64,000 nucleotides of DNA from Rutidosis leptorrhynchoides (taxonomy: Eukaryota > Streptophyta > Magnoliopsida > Asterales > Asteraceae): positions 190,760,001 to 190,824,000 of the forward strand of contig NC_092337.1 of assembly GCF_046630445.1 (NCBI RefSeq), given 5' to 3'. Shown here one piece after another: positions 55,425 through 64,000 of the stretch; position 1 is the first letter of the stretch; the number at the start of each line of letters is the position of its first letter. The translations under genes and the position numbers were made by a program. The notes under the pieces are model-generated. The model was not told where the DNA came from. It did no database searches and saw nothing but the letters and a program-made list of their open reading frames with translations.

Positions 55425-55965
55425 ACTCTCCCCCAATTAGATTCGATCACGTCCTCGTGATCTTCTCTACTTAACCAATCCGGACCTACTCAACGGTCCT
55501 CAATCATAAGTCCCAATCCGAACTTTCCTAGACAACTCTTCCCAATGAATCGCCTTAACGACTAAAGTCGTCACTCGCAAATTATCAAATCCACCAATCC
55601 GAGCACTAAAACCATGCTCATTCCCTAACATCTGGAAAGCTCAACCAATCTCGTACCGAGATATCAACCCCTTAGCATACCATTACCAAGTACAATGCTA
55701 AAAGCAACCAAGTCTCAACCTAAGGTCAACAACCCGAAACGATGAAGACCGAAACAAACGAATCCTTACGGATAACACCAAATCACTAACCATCCATTGT
55801 AGTGCGCAACACAACCAATACGCAACTACCGTAACATCATAATCCAACGGTTAAAACCGATAGCGCCCAAAATGACCATGGCAACGCTAACCTAAGGTGT
55901 ACCAAATCGACTATTGTCACACCCGTAACAACACGTGAGCGAAACACGGCTATCGCCTCACTAAT

Positions 55966-56140
55966 CATACAACATGGTCCTCATGACCCCACCATCGGCG
56001 TATAAAACAACCGATAGTTCCCACAACATGGTCCTTACGACCCCACCATTGGTGTATAAAACAACCAATAGATCAAACATCATGGTCCTTACGACCCCAC
56101 CATCGGTGTATAAAACAACCGACAGATCACACAACCCGAA
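55966..56140 (-). repeat. Triple tandem stem-loop repeat
   Basis: Three units of about 54 bases built on catggtcct.acgaccccacc and gtataaaacaa. Each has a stem with a 12-nt constant loop: ATCGG/CCGAT (55994-55998, 56011-56015), ATTGG/CCAAT (56048-56052, 56065-56069) and ATCGG/CCGAC (56102-56106, 56119-56123; the last pair is G.U on the minus strand). A second small stem GGTC/GACC is present in each unit. Confidence 0.8.
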
Positions 56141-56141
56141 G

Positions 56142-56392
56142 GCTGGCCGAAAACACACGCGCCTTAGTGAATCCGAACTACACGCGACTCACTACCTTCA
56201 CCACAACAACAATCGGGATTGGCCGAACTACACGCGCCTTAGTGAATCCGAACTACACGAGAGTCACTATCCCGGAAGAATGACCGAACTACACGAGTCA
56301 TTTGTGAATCCGAACTACACGAGACTCACTCCTCAATACAATGACCGAAACCACACGAGTCATTTGTGAATCCGAACTACACGCGACTCACT
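56142..56392 (-). repeat. Stem-loop array with constant loop CGAACTACACG
   Basis: At least six stem-loops. AGTGAATC/GACTCACT (56166-56173, 56186-56193), AGTGAATC/GAGTCACT (56241-56248, 56261-56268; one true mismatch), ATGAC/GTCAT (56280-56284, 56297-56301), GTGAATC/GACTCAC (56304-56310, 56323-56329), ATGAC/GTCAT (56341-56345, 56359-56363) and GTGAATC/GACTCAC (56366-56372, 56385-56391). A/C mismatches on plus are G.U on the minus (sense) strand. The same motif is in both LTRs. Confidence 0.78.
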
Positions 56393-57117
56393 TCCTCGTG
56401 CGGGAGTGTAACTCCCCCACTTGGATCTACGTCCCATATTCACAACTCGTACAACCGTACAATACTACCAAAGGTAGACTTTACAAATGATTGGGCTCAC
56501 ACGACCCATCACCATATCTTGCTCCAACCTTGAGCATACGAAGGATTTCAACCAATCCCTAAACACTTTGAACGAAGAGTTCATCACCACTATGCAAACT
56601 TTACTCTCGCAATCATCCAATTGCTATAGTTTGTCAAATTCCACCCGTTCACTCATGTACCTAGGGGTTTCACTTCGGTACCCCAAGTACAATGTAACCG
56701 CAACACAATCGGAGTCGAACATCACGTTAGTAGGTATAAAAGAGGCACCTAATGTCGCATCACGTAGACTCCTTTACCAACATACATCGAGATCAAACAC
56801 TCGATCTTTTTCGGGTTCCAATCCACCCGACGAACCTCATGGTTCATCAACTTCAACACGAAAGCGAACACGCGCTTAACAATTGAACACCAAAATCCAT
56901 TTCCATGGTTTGGCAGAAACATTTCCCAAATACTAAGGAATGCTTGGTGGCAGCAAGTCTTACGCCCTTCGCCCGACAATCAACGTCACCATTGGGTACT
57001 TCCATTAGGAAAGTCACCCATAACAACAATATGAACAACACAATGCATTTAATCACTCAAATTCAAACGGCACTTAATAAATAATCAAAGGGCATATTTA
57101 TTAAAATGAAACGTACC

Positions 57118-57983
57118 TTAACGTCTCCTTGCCGCATTCGTCCCCGCTAACTTGGGACATTCCGACTTGCGATGTCCTTCTTCTTGGCAATTGAAACACA
57201 CCATACCATCACCCTTTGGTACCGAACATTCCCAAGACTTGTGACCCCTCATGCCACAATTGTAACATCTAGATGCACTAGAATCCGGTATACCCGTTCG
57301 CGTACCACCCGTGCTCAGACTCGGACCCTTAGTCCTCTTACTCGGAGAACCATACGAAATAACCCTTCTCTCACTTGAAGGTTCACCAATCTTTGATCGC
57401 GTATATGACTCGAAACCTCTAGCCACGATGAATAATTCCGCAAACGATTTCGCGTGACCCCAGCTAATCTTATTCTTCAAGTCATCTTTCAAGGTTCGAT
57501 AAAAATCTTGCATCAACAAATTATCATTCCCCAAATACTCCGGGAAAAAACGAGCCTTCGCCATAAAGGTCGTCTTGAGAGTATTCAAATCCATAGAACC
57601 CTGTTGCAAATTTCGCAACTCATTACGCATTTCCGACAAATCGGCTGAAGTCCGGAACTCCTCGAAGAATTCCTTCTTAAACCCGTCCCACGATAACGCC
57701 ATAAACGGTTCACCACCGACATGATCAATCTTACCATCCAACCAATCCTTCGCCCTACCCCGCAAAAAATAGTAGCGAGTCTCGTCTTCTTCTCAGGAGG
57801 GCATTCAATAGTACGAAAACACCCTTCGACATCCGAGATCCAAGTTGTGCTTACCAAAGGATCCGGTTTCCCGTCATACATCGGGGGTTTAGTCCTCATG
57901 AAGCTCTTAAAACAACGCTCCATTTCACTACTACCCCGAAATTCGGAATACTTCCTATCCATTTCTTCTCGTAATGCACTCAT
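57118..57983 (-). mobile_element. gag of the gag-only element
   Basis: Structural protein that would coat the element RNA. The minus strand shows a capsid start (RCFKSFMRTKPPMYDGKPDP...TTWISDVEGCFRTIECPP), the capsid core (LSWDGFKKEFFEEFRTSADL, MRNELRNLQQGSMDLNTL), a basic Ser-rich linker, and two CCHC zinc knuckles CYNCGMRGHKSWEC and CFNCQEEGHRKSEC near the C-terminus. Two zinc knuckles and this capsid core fit plant chromovirus-type gag. It is broken at least once. No protease follows. Confidence 0.9.
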
Positions 57984-58474
57984 TTGCTCCGCAACGGCGG
58001 CCGCAACTCTAGAGTTAAACTCCTCTTCATTCGTCTCGATCTCGTTTCACGTCGTCATTCTAAAGAATGCAAAACGATTAGTCCACAAACGTATAAAACA
58101 ACACGCATAACACCGCCCCATCTTGCTCAACACTCGTCGTACATCACTTGTTAGACACGATTTGCACCCGTAATAAGGTTTGCAAGTCCTTATTACGCAT
58201 ACACGTCGTCTCAACTCGTTAGTACAACAACCGCCTCGCTCGATGATATAACCAACATAACGACGATTTCACGCGATATAAACTCACGCAAAGGAATAGC
58301 ATCACAACACAAGCCAAAAATCCTAGTTAGTCCACCTATAAACAAGGCACTAACTATAACCCGTTCCGACCCGTTCACCTACAAGTCCCGCAACAAATAA
58401 GCACACACAAAAGTCTAAGTCTAGGCACCTATCTCAAGTCGCCTAAATCCCTTAGACCATGCTCTGATACCACT

Positions 58475-60851
58475 TGTAACGACCCAACCCGTATTAAAAC
58501 CGGCCAATAAAATTTTTTCCTTTTAATACGCGTTAAATAATACTTTAGGTCCCAATTGTTTTTCCATAAACATCTTTAATTACAATAGAAGGTTTAATAA
58601 CCTTAAAACATTTAATACATTAGTTAATTGTCCAAACGGACATACACGACCCGACTAGTTTAGTTTCCAACAAAACCGAGCATGGTGATTTGGGACTACG
58701 CTACCCAAATCCTAATCGAGTACAAAAGAAAGATCTTCTAAGCAACCTAGCCAAGATCTCTAATTCCCAAGCTTACCCGAGCCGCCAAGCATGCGAACCT
58801 ATAAAAATATCAACAACGAGAGGGTAAGCTAACGCTCAGTGAATGATAATATACTACATACATATATATGTATAAAATGGACACGCCACACAAATATTAA
58901 ATACCGCATACCGAAGCATCCATGTATAAGGCAACTACACTAAGCATACCGTACTATCTCTAAGCAACAAGCTAAAGATATCAACAAAGAGTAAATTCAC
59001 TAACGACGATGTGAACAACGCCAATAAGCCACACCCGGAGGGTTAGCTACAACACAACATTACATTAATATATATAACAATATAAAACGAATAAGGTTAA
59101 CCCCTTAACCCATTACCGAATACCAAACGCCACAATGAAGATTGGCCGAGCTACACGAGACTTAGTAATCCGAACCCACACAAGATTACTATCTTCACAA
59201 CATCGAGGTTGGCCGAACTACACGAGCCTTAGCAATCCGAAACCACACGAGATTACTACCTCAATAAGATGACCGAACTACACGAGTCATCGTGAATCCG
59301 AACTACACGCGATTCACTTCTCAACATCAAAACCCACGGTCACGGGATTATAAAATCCACCACATCGGGGTCATCCACTTCACAACAAAATCAACCCTTC
59401 GCCATTGGGGTTATAACATCCAAATCACAACCACATGTGATAACGTACACACAAGCGTGTACCTCGCCAAAGGTGGTCAGCCAAAACACACAAACGTGTC
59501 AATTGGACTCATATAAAAGTCCATCAAATCCACCTATATGTGAAGTGAGCTCTATAGCCGAGAATCACTTCACCCGACCCGCACCCATCCTACACATACA
59601 TATGCATATAGGATATTAACACTCACCTTGTCGCCTTGATGAAATGCTTCCAAAATAATCCGCAACTCGTCAATGGAAAGTACCTATTCCATTATCACAA
59701 TTACAACGACACACTTAGATTGGATTTACAACTAACCCAATTTGACACTTAGTGCAAATTCGACCCAATTTCACTTCCAAGCACAAACCGCGCCCAAACT
59801 AACCAATAATCACTAACACAAGTGATAATGGTCCTAAAATGCCAATTAAACCCAAACACAAGTGTTAAACACTTATCGTTTTCAAAATCGCCCATAAACC
59901 CTAATTTTGACCCATAAGGTCAAAATCTCACCATATACAAGTTTTGACACCAAAACATATTTAACTCGGTTTTATACTTCAACTTAATCCATTTTAAGTT
60001 TACAAACCTCAACGAATCGACATTCGGGTCATAATCCTCAACAAACCCTAATTTTGACTCTAGTCAAAATTAGTCAACCACGAAAACCCTAAAAGTCTCC
60101 AAAACACTAATAATCACTAATGCTAGTGATTGTACACCGTTTACAAATCTTAAACATGGTTAAATCATTAACCAACCCAAAACCCGCCTTTAACACTTAT
60201 AAACCCGAATCTTGGTGTTAATCTCCAATTAACAACTAAATGGGTTCCATCTATGAATCATTCAATCAAAAGCCCCAAATTTGAATGATGAACACGAAAA
60301 TGAAATTCGGAGTTAGAGCTTACCACTAGTATCACCGTGTAGCTAAGAACGAGGAGAACAACCTAGTCAACTACGCCAAAGATCAAATCCCGCTTCTTCC
60401 TTTCCAAAAATCTCTTTGAAATCAAATGGGTGTTTGAGTTTTTGAGAGGAAAATGAAATGAAAAGGAAAATGAAATTAGGAAATGAAATGAATGGATGAG
60501 GTTAAAGCCTCAAATCTGGCTCGAACGTGAAATGACCAATTTGCCCTTGAACCTTATTTAAAATTACAAGAATCTGGTACCAGTTTGCCCGTATCGCCGC
60601 GCCGCGGCCTTAAATGTCACGCCGCGACATTTGCCTAGTTCTGGGATCATTTTTTGTTGGAGTTCTGATCTGATTTCCAGTTAATTGACGCGCCGCTGCC
60701 TCATTTGTCGCGCCGCGACACACAGCGTGATCTGAGTCATTTTCTTGCATACAAGACCTCAACACCCGAACATGTCCCGAACCCTTCATACGCCTATCGT
60801 ACATACACAATACACTTATAAATCATGTACGGAGAAAAACGGGATGTTACA
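58475..60851 (-). repeat. 5' LTR of the gag-only element
   Basis: 2,377 bp. It has an extra unit (about 59148-59215) missing from the partner; this unit contains a perfect stem-loop AGTAATC/GATTACT (59164-59170, 59184-59190). CpG-rich words lie at about 60595-60628 and 60688-60720. No gene. Confidence 0.96.
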
Positions 60852-60862
60852 GAAGTTAATAA

Positions 60863-61523
60863 GACGGATTGTAACGGGGGGTTGCTCACGCCGTAGGGGC
60901 ATACGTGGCAACCGGCCACGCCATCGTCTGAGCCGTAACAGTGCGTGGTGAGGGGCGGGATCAGGGGCGTGAGGCTGAACCGTGGGCTGGCGACGGGGAA
61001 GCTCACGGGTGTGGGTGATTATGGTTGGGTCACGTGGAGGAAGAAGAAGATAGAAGAATAAGATACATATATATGAAAGTAGTGTATATATTTATATTAT
61101 TTATATAAATAATATATATAAATATGGAAGAAGAAGATATAGATATATAGAAGAAGAAGATGTAAGTAGAGAGAGACAGAGATTAGGAAGTAGGTATTAT
61201 ATTTATATTTTATATTTATAAATTTATATTTTACTCTGTATATATTTATATTTTATATTTATAATATATTACTCCGTATATATTTATATTTTATATTTAT
61301 AACTTACAATATTACATACGAGTAGTATATATTTATGTATATATATGAAAAAATTTCACAAAAAAATAAATATAAAATGACACATCATCATTCCACTAAC
61401 TCACACCATTAACCCACACCACAAACTCACATCACCACTACTTCACTCAAATCACTCACACGTTCTAGTCATCAAAAAGCAACTCACGCCCTCAACCCAC
61501 GCCCCTTACCGTTACGAATGGTC
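60863..61523 (-). mobile_element. Non-autonomous Harbinger relative (MITE-like, 661 bp)
   Basis: Flanked by TAA (60860-60862, 61524-61526). Ends are gacggattgtaacgg (left) and gaccattcgtaacgg (right, minus strand). Both arms match the large Harbinger element in opposite orientation: its 51690-51859 matches 60863-61030 and its 49187-49330 matches 61365-61523 (shared words tttttgatgactag, gtttgagtgaagtagtggt with small changes). The middle 330 bp is AT-rich and unrelated to transposase. It depends on transposase from elsewhere. Confidence 0.9.
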
Positions 61524-61995
61524 TAACAGATTTTCTAATGTATACTTTACGTGGTAGTAATTTGATCGAAGCAAGTAATCATAATTGACAGAAAAGAATT
61601 TGAAACCAAGATTAAAATAACCCAAATTTAAATTTAAATGAAAATGAAATAAAAAGAGACACCTTGATAAAAAGAATGAACAGACACCGAACCAAAAAGT
61701 TTTGTGACCAATCAGAAAGTTTTATCCACATGTGGGGCCATTGGAAATGTAAATCTCACTGCAATGATGATTTTAGAAAAATCTCCATGGGTTACATATA
61801 TCCGATTTACGAAACTACCCATGTACAAATCCCACCAAGTACAAAGGAATATTTTCCTTTGGCATGAATCAAAGTATTATTATATCCCAATCGACACTCT
61901 AAGACACATCCATAAACTTACATCACATTTTGTAGCGTTCATTCATTCATTACTATACCATATCTTTTGATTTCAACTATTCAAATATCAAATAT

Positions 61996-61998
<3 letters not shown>

Positions 61999-62071
<73 letters not shown>
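61999..62071. repeat. (AT)n microsatellite
   Basis: About 73 bases of AT dinucleotides, about 1.02 kb upstream of the WUS start codon. Confidence 0.97.
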
Positions 62072-62074
<3 letters not shown>

Positions 62075-62254
62075 ATATATTACAGCAGATAAACGTGGTA
62101 TAATTTATCACGACATTTGCAAATAATTCATTTAAAGATTTCGATGTATCATTACTTTTAACAGCAAATAATCTACTCCGTAAAACATACAAACTAAAAA
62201 CTAAGACCGTAATAGACTAAAGCCGAGTTCAAGCCAAACTTGAACTTTAGCTCT

Positions 62255-62481
62255 GCTAATTTTTTATTTTTTATTTTTTGTAAGCGAGTAAACCCTCTTA
62301 TGAACGAGCACATTGACTCCCTCATAGAAGGTAAAACCTCGGGTAGTCAAGCCCCCAAGCGCGAGACCTGGTACCAAATGAATTGCGCATTATGCGCACC
62401 CTCTAGTCAAACTCCTTTTTTTGAACAATTTGGTATAGCCATGAATTGAACCCGAGTAGTGTGCTTCATTGGGTAACTCGG
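62255..62481 (-). mobile_element. Probable tRNA-derived SINE
   Basis: On the minus strand: a head with a B-box-like cgggttcaattca, a body with ggtctcgcgcttgggggctt and gacyacccgaggttttacc-type words common in plant SINEs, then an A-rich tail of taaaaaa units (plus 62260-62280). The 6-bp AGCTCT lies on both sides (62249-62254 and 62482-62487) and may be the target duplication. No A box is clear, so the family is not assigned. Confidence 0.5.
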
Positions 62482-62629
62482 AGCTCTAATCATAAAATCA
62501 TACAAGATCAAATTAGACTCACGAGCTAGTTCGACCTTAATATAAGTTGCTCAAGTGAGCTCCTTTACTTAACGAACTCTAAATCTGTTCGACCTTGGAC
62601 TCAAGTTCGAGCTAGTTTAAGTTCGTCTT

Positions 62630-62721
62630 GAATCGATATTTTTTGAAGTCTAAGTTCAAATTAGCTAATCAAGTTGAATCGATGTTTTTTCAAGTCTACG
62701 TTCAAATTAGCTAATCAAGTT
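62630..62721. repeat. 46-bp tandem duplication
   Basis: Two adjacent copies (62630-62675, 62676-62721) of gaatcgatrttttttsaagt...gctaatcaagtt with three differences. It lies about 370 bp upstream of the WUS start codon. Confidence 0.93.
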
Positions 62722-62989
62722 CACATCTAACAAAAACCAAAGACTGACCAATAACTTTAAGGATGTATATAACTAATAAAAACTAACACCAAAAGTATAT
62801 ACAAGTAAATGAGAACACAAAAAGGAGATAGGGAGTGAAAGGGTTTTGACAGAAATAAGTATTAAGTATATGGAATTAAAACAGTAGTAGTATTTGTCTG
62901 TTGCCTTTTTGTTACTATCACTCTGTCAACTTCAGTAGTCCTTCTCTTCCAGATATCCTTTGTGATCCTCTCTCATGTGCCCCATCTTC

Positions 62990-63093
62990 TCTTCTTCTTT
63001 ATAAACTAACCAAATTCCACACTCTCATTCATGCACTCTTTATTTCATTCTCAGTTTTCTTCTAATTAATTTCATTCTTAAAAAAAAAAAAAA
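62990..63093 (+). promoter_or_regulatory. WUS: WUS core promoter and 5' leader
   Basis: A CT-rich stretch (about 62940-62998) precedes a TATA-like tttataaacta (62998-63008). Transcription would start near 63030-63040. The short leader ends in a run of 14 A directly before the ATG, giving an A-rich start context. All by sequence. Confidence 0.6.
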
Positions 63094-63562
63094 ATGGAAG
63101 CTACTAATCATCATCAACAACAAGAACAAGTAGATTCAGGAACCAAAAGCAATACTACTAATAGTAGTAGTTATTTGTGTAGGCAAAGTAGTAGTAGGTG
63201 GACACCAACAAATGATCAAATTAGAATCCTTAAAGAACTTTACTACAACAATGGAATCAGATCACCAACTGCTGATCAGATTCAGAGAATTGCTGCTCGG
63301 TTAAGAAATTACGGTAAAATTGAAGGCAAAAATGTGTTTTATTGGTTTCAAAATCATAAAGCTCGTGAGAGACAAAAAAAACGTTTCAACCCACTTCAAT
63401 CTCAACCTCAACCACCACCACCACAATCATCCACCACCATCCCATTTTCCGACCACCACCACCACATGCATCTTCAATCTCACCATCACCAGCTACCCCA
63501 TTTCTATAGCTACCAACAACAGCAACAGAAGCTCTACTCCACTCATCACATCTCACCACCAG
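63094..63562 (+). CDS. WUS: WUSCHEL homeodomain transcription factor, exon 1
   Basis: WUS is the homeobox regulator that maintains stem cells in the shoot apical and floral meristems. Exon 1 encodes 156 residues plus one base. Residues 1-28 are a Gln/Asn/Ser-rich start; [20 protein letters not shown] (29-48) opens the WOX homeodomain (about 34-98), with [17 protein letters not shown] and the recognition helix [19 protein letters not shown] (80-98). The WUS-type spacing and the sequence [13 protein letters not shown] separate it from other WOX genes. A Pro/His/Gln-rich linker follows (HHHH, QQQQQ). The start is the first ATG after the TATA box. The donor CAG|GTAACT is at 63562/63563, phase 1. 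The rest of the gene (WUS box, EAR motif) is outside the window. Confidence 0.96.
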
Positions 63563-63964
63563 GTAACTTATTTCATTAATTTATGTTTTTTTTTTTTTTT
63601 TTTTTTTTTGTTAAGCATATATTTACGTAATTTATTACGGAGTATTATTATTCAATTTGGGGGTTACTTTGGCTTTTTTGCTTACTGAATATCTAGTTAT
63701 GATTATGATTATTATATATGTAAATAATCATTTTTGGGATTTTTTGTTATTGTGTAAAGAATAAAAGGTTAAATTTCCTAATTGATTATTTAAACACAAG
63801 TTTTTATAAAAGATAATTCCAAAATATTCTTTTGCAAGTTTTTTGTGTTTAATTAAGAGGGATGTTAAACACATTTTAAAAGCTATTGAAACAGATAATA
63901 GCTAGATAATAAGTGCTTGACTTAAAATCTTAATTTTATATTATTTTTCAAATTTTTGTCACAG
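63563..63964 (+). other. WUS: WUS intron 1
   Basis: 402 bp, GT at 63563, acceptor ttttgtcacag ending 63964. AT-rich, with a run of about 24 T near 63586-63609. No gene inside. The position after the homeodomain exon fits the known WUS intron. Confidence 0.85.
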
Positions 63965-64000
63965 TGGAGGTTGGTTCTTCATCTTCTTCACAATCAGTCC
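63965..64000 (+). CDS. WUS: WUSCHEL exon 2 (start only)
   Basis: The phase-1 join gives ...ISPP then VEVGSSSSSQSV in frame up to the window edge, a Ser-rich linker. The exon continues beyond the window. Confidence 0.85.

Larger units (their letters stand above)
55425..57117 (-). mobile_element. Non-coding 3' internal region of the gag-only element
   Basis: About 1.7 kb between gag and the 3' LTR. No pol domain is visible in any frame; scattered ORFs (for example 130 codons on plus at 56487-56879) look accidental. It carries a triple tandem stem-loop repeat (55966-56140) and a second stem-loop array (56142-56392). Confidence 0.7.
53115..60851 (-). mobile_element. Gag-only LTR retrotransposon (TR-GAG type) with 2.3 kb LTRs
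   Basis: 7.7 kb, minus strand, TSD GAAGT (53110-53114, 60852-60856). LTRs are 53115-55424 and 58475-60851. The primer site TGGTATCAGAGC (minus; plus 58461-58472) is the initiator-Met tRNA type. The polypurine tract ttgggggagag lies on the minus strand at plus 55428-55438. The internal 3.05 kb holds gag (57983-57118) and then 1.7 kb without pol, matching the TR-GAG class of non-autonomous elements. LTRs differ by about 2.5 percent over the first 270 bases by eye, plus one 68-bp unit. It is fairly young, with at least one break in gag. It inserted into the LINE. Confidence 0.93.
61527..62989. other. WUS upstream region
   Basis: About 1.46 kb between the MITE-like element and the proximal promoter. 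It contains an (AT)n run (61999-62071), a probable SINE (62255-62481) and a 46-bp tandem duplication (62630-62721). No ORF is convincing. Cis-elements of WUS are expected here, but I cannot assign any by sequence alone. Confidence 0.7.

Noticed and set aside
56487-56879. 130-codon plus-strand ORF in the gag-only element
   Set aside because: Antisense to the element, no recognisable domain, and in a region without conserved coding signal.
63320-63688. Second ORF overlapping WUS exon 1 in another frame
   Set aside because: Frame shadow of the homeodomain exon that runs into the intron poly-T.

Overview
This is plant nuclear DNA, almost certainly from a eudicot. The only host gene is the 5' part of WUSCHEL (WUS) at the right edge (63094 onward, + strand). 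The LTR retrotransposon types, AT-rich spacers and long (AT)n arrays suggest Asteraceae, but that is an inference from general resemblance and no search was run. I see no rRNA, tRNA gene or CRISPR array.

Positions 1-41504 are a nested stack of LTR retrotransposons. From outside in: a TRIM-like miniature element (LTR broken at 41504); X, an Athila-like gag-protease element on the minus strand (26685-41504, left end outside the window or lost), carrying an intact 479-codon ORF of unknown function; Z, a second Athila-like gag-protease element (32933-40358) inside X's LTR, with TSD TGTAC; Y, a plus-strand Athila-like element whose 3' LTR (25005-26684) abuts X; A (1-7431) and B (7642-22595, TSD TGATC), two members of a pol-less family with LTRs of about 4.1 kb, lying in Y in opposite orientation; and a 2.3 kb solo LTR (14862-17203, TSD GATTA) inside B. 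I found no reverse transcriptase, RNase H or integrase of any LTR element in the window, so every LTR element here is non-autonomous or too incomplete to tell.

From 42644 to 49186 lie unclassified repeat-derived sequence and a second solo LTR (45781-48453, TSD ATATT). Then come a PIF/Harbinger DNA transposon (49187-51859, TSD TAA) with a broken transposase and a second convergent ORF, a LINE 3' end (52452-53114), a gag-only retrotransposon with 2.3 kb LTRs (53115-60851, TSD GAAGT, TR-GAG type), and a 661-bp internally deleted Harbinger relative (60863-61523, TSD TAA). The last lies 1.57 kb upstream of the WUS start codon. The WUS upstream region also carries a probable tRNA-derived SINE, a 46-bp tandem duplication and an (AT)n run.

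The most interesting signal is not a gene. Non-coding parts of several different LTR elements carry arrays of short stem-loops in which the loop sequence is constant and the stems differ. Stem changes are often compensatory, or become G.U pairs specifically on the element's sense strand. The clearest cases are 53804-53890, 55994-56123 and 56166-56391 in the gag-only element, 35324-35899 in Z, and a duplicated module at 23571-24118 in Y. This looks like selection on RNA structure. A second shared feature is a cluster of CpG-rich or palindromic words just upstream of a TATA-like box in six different LTRs.
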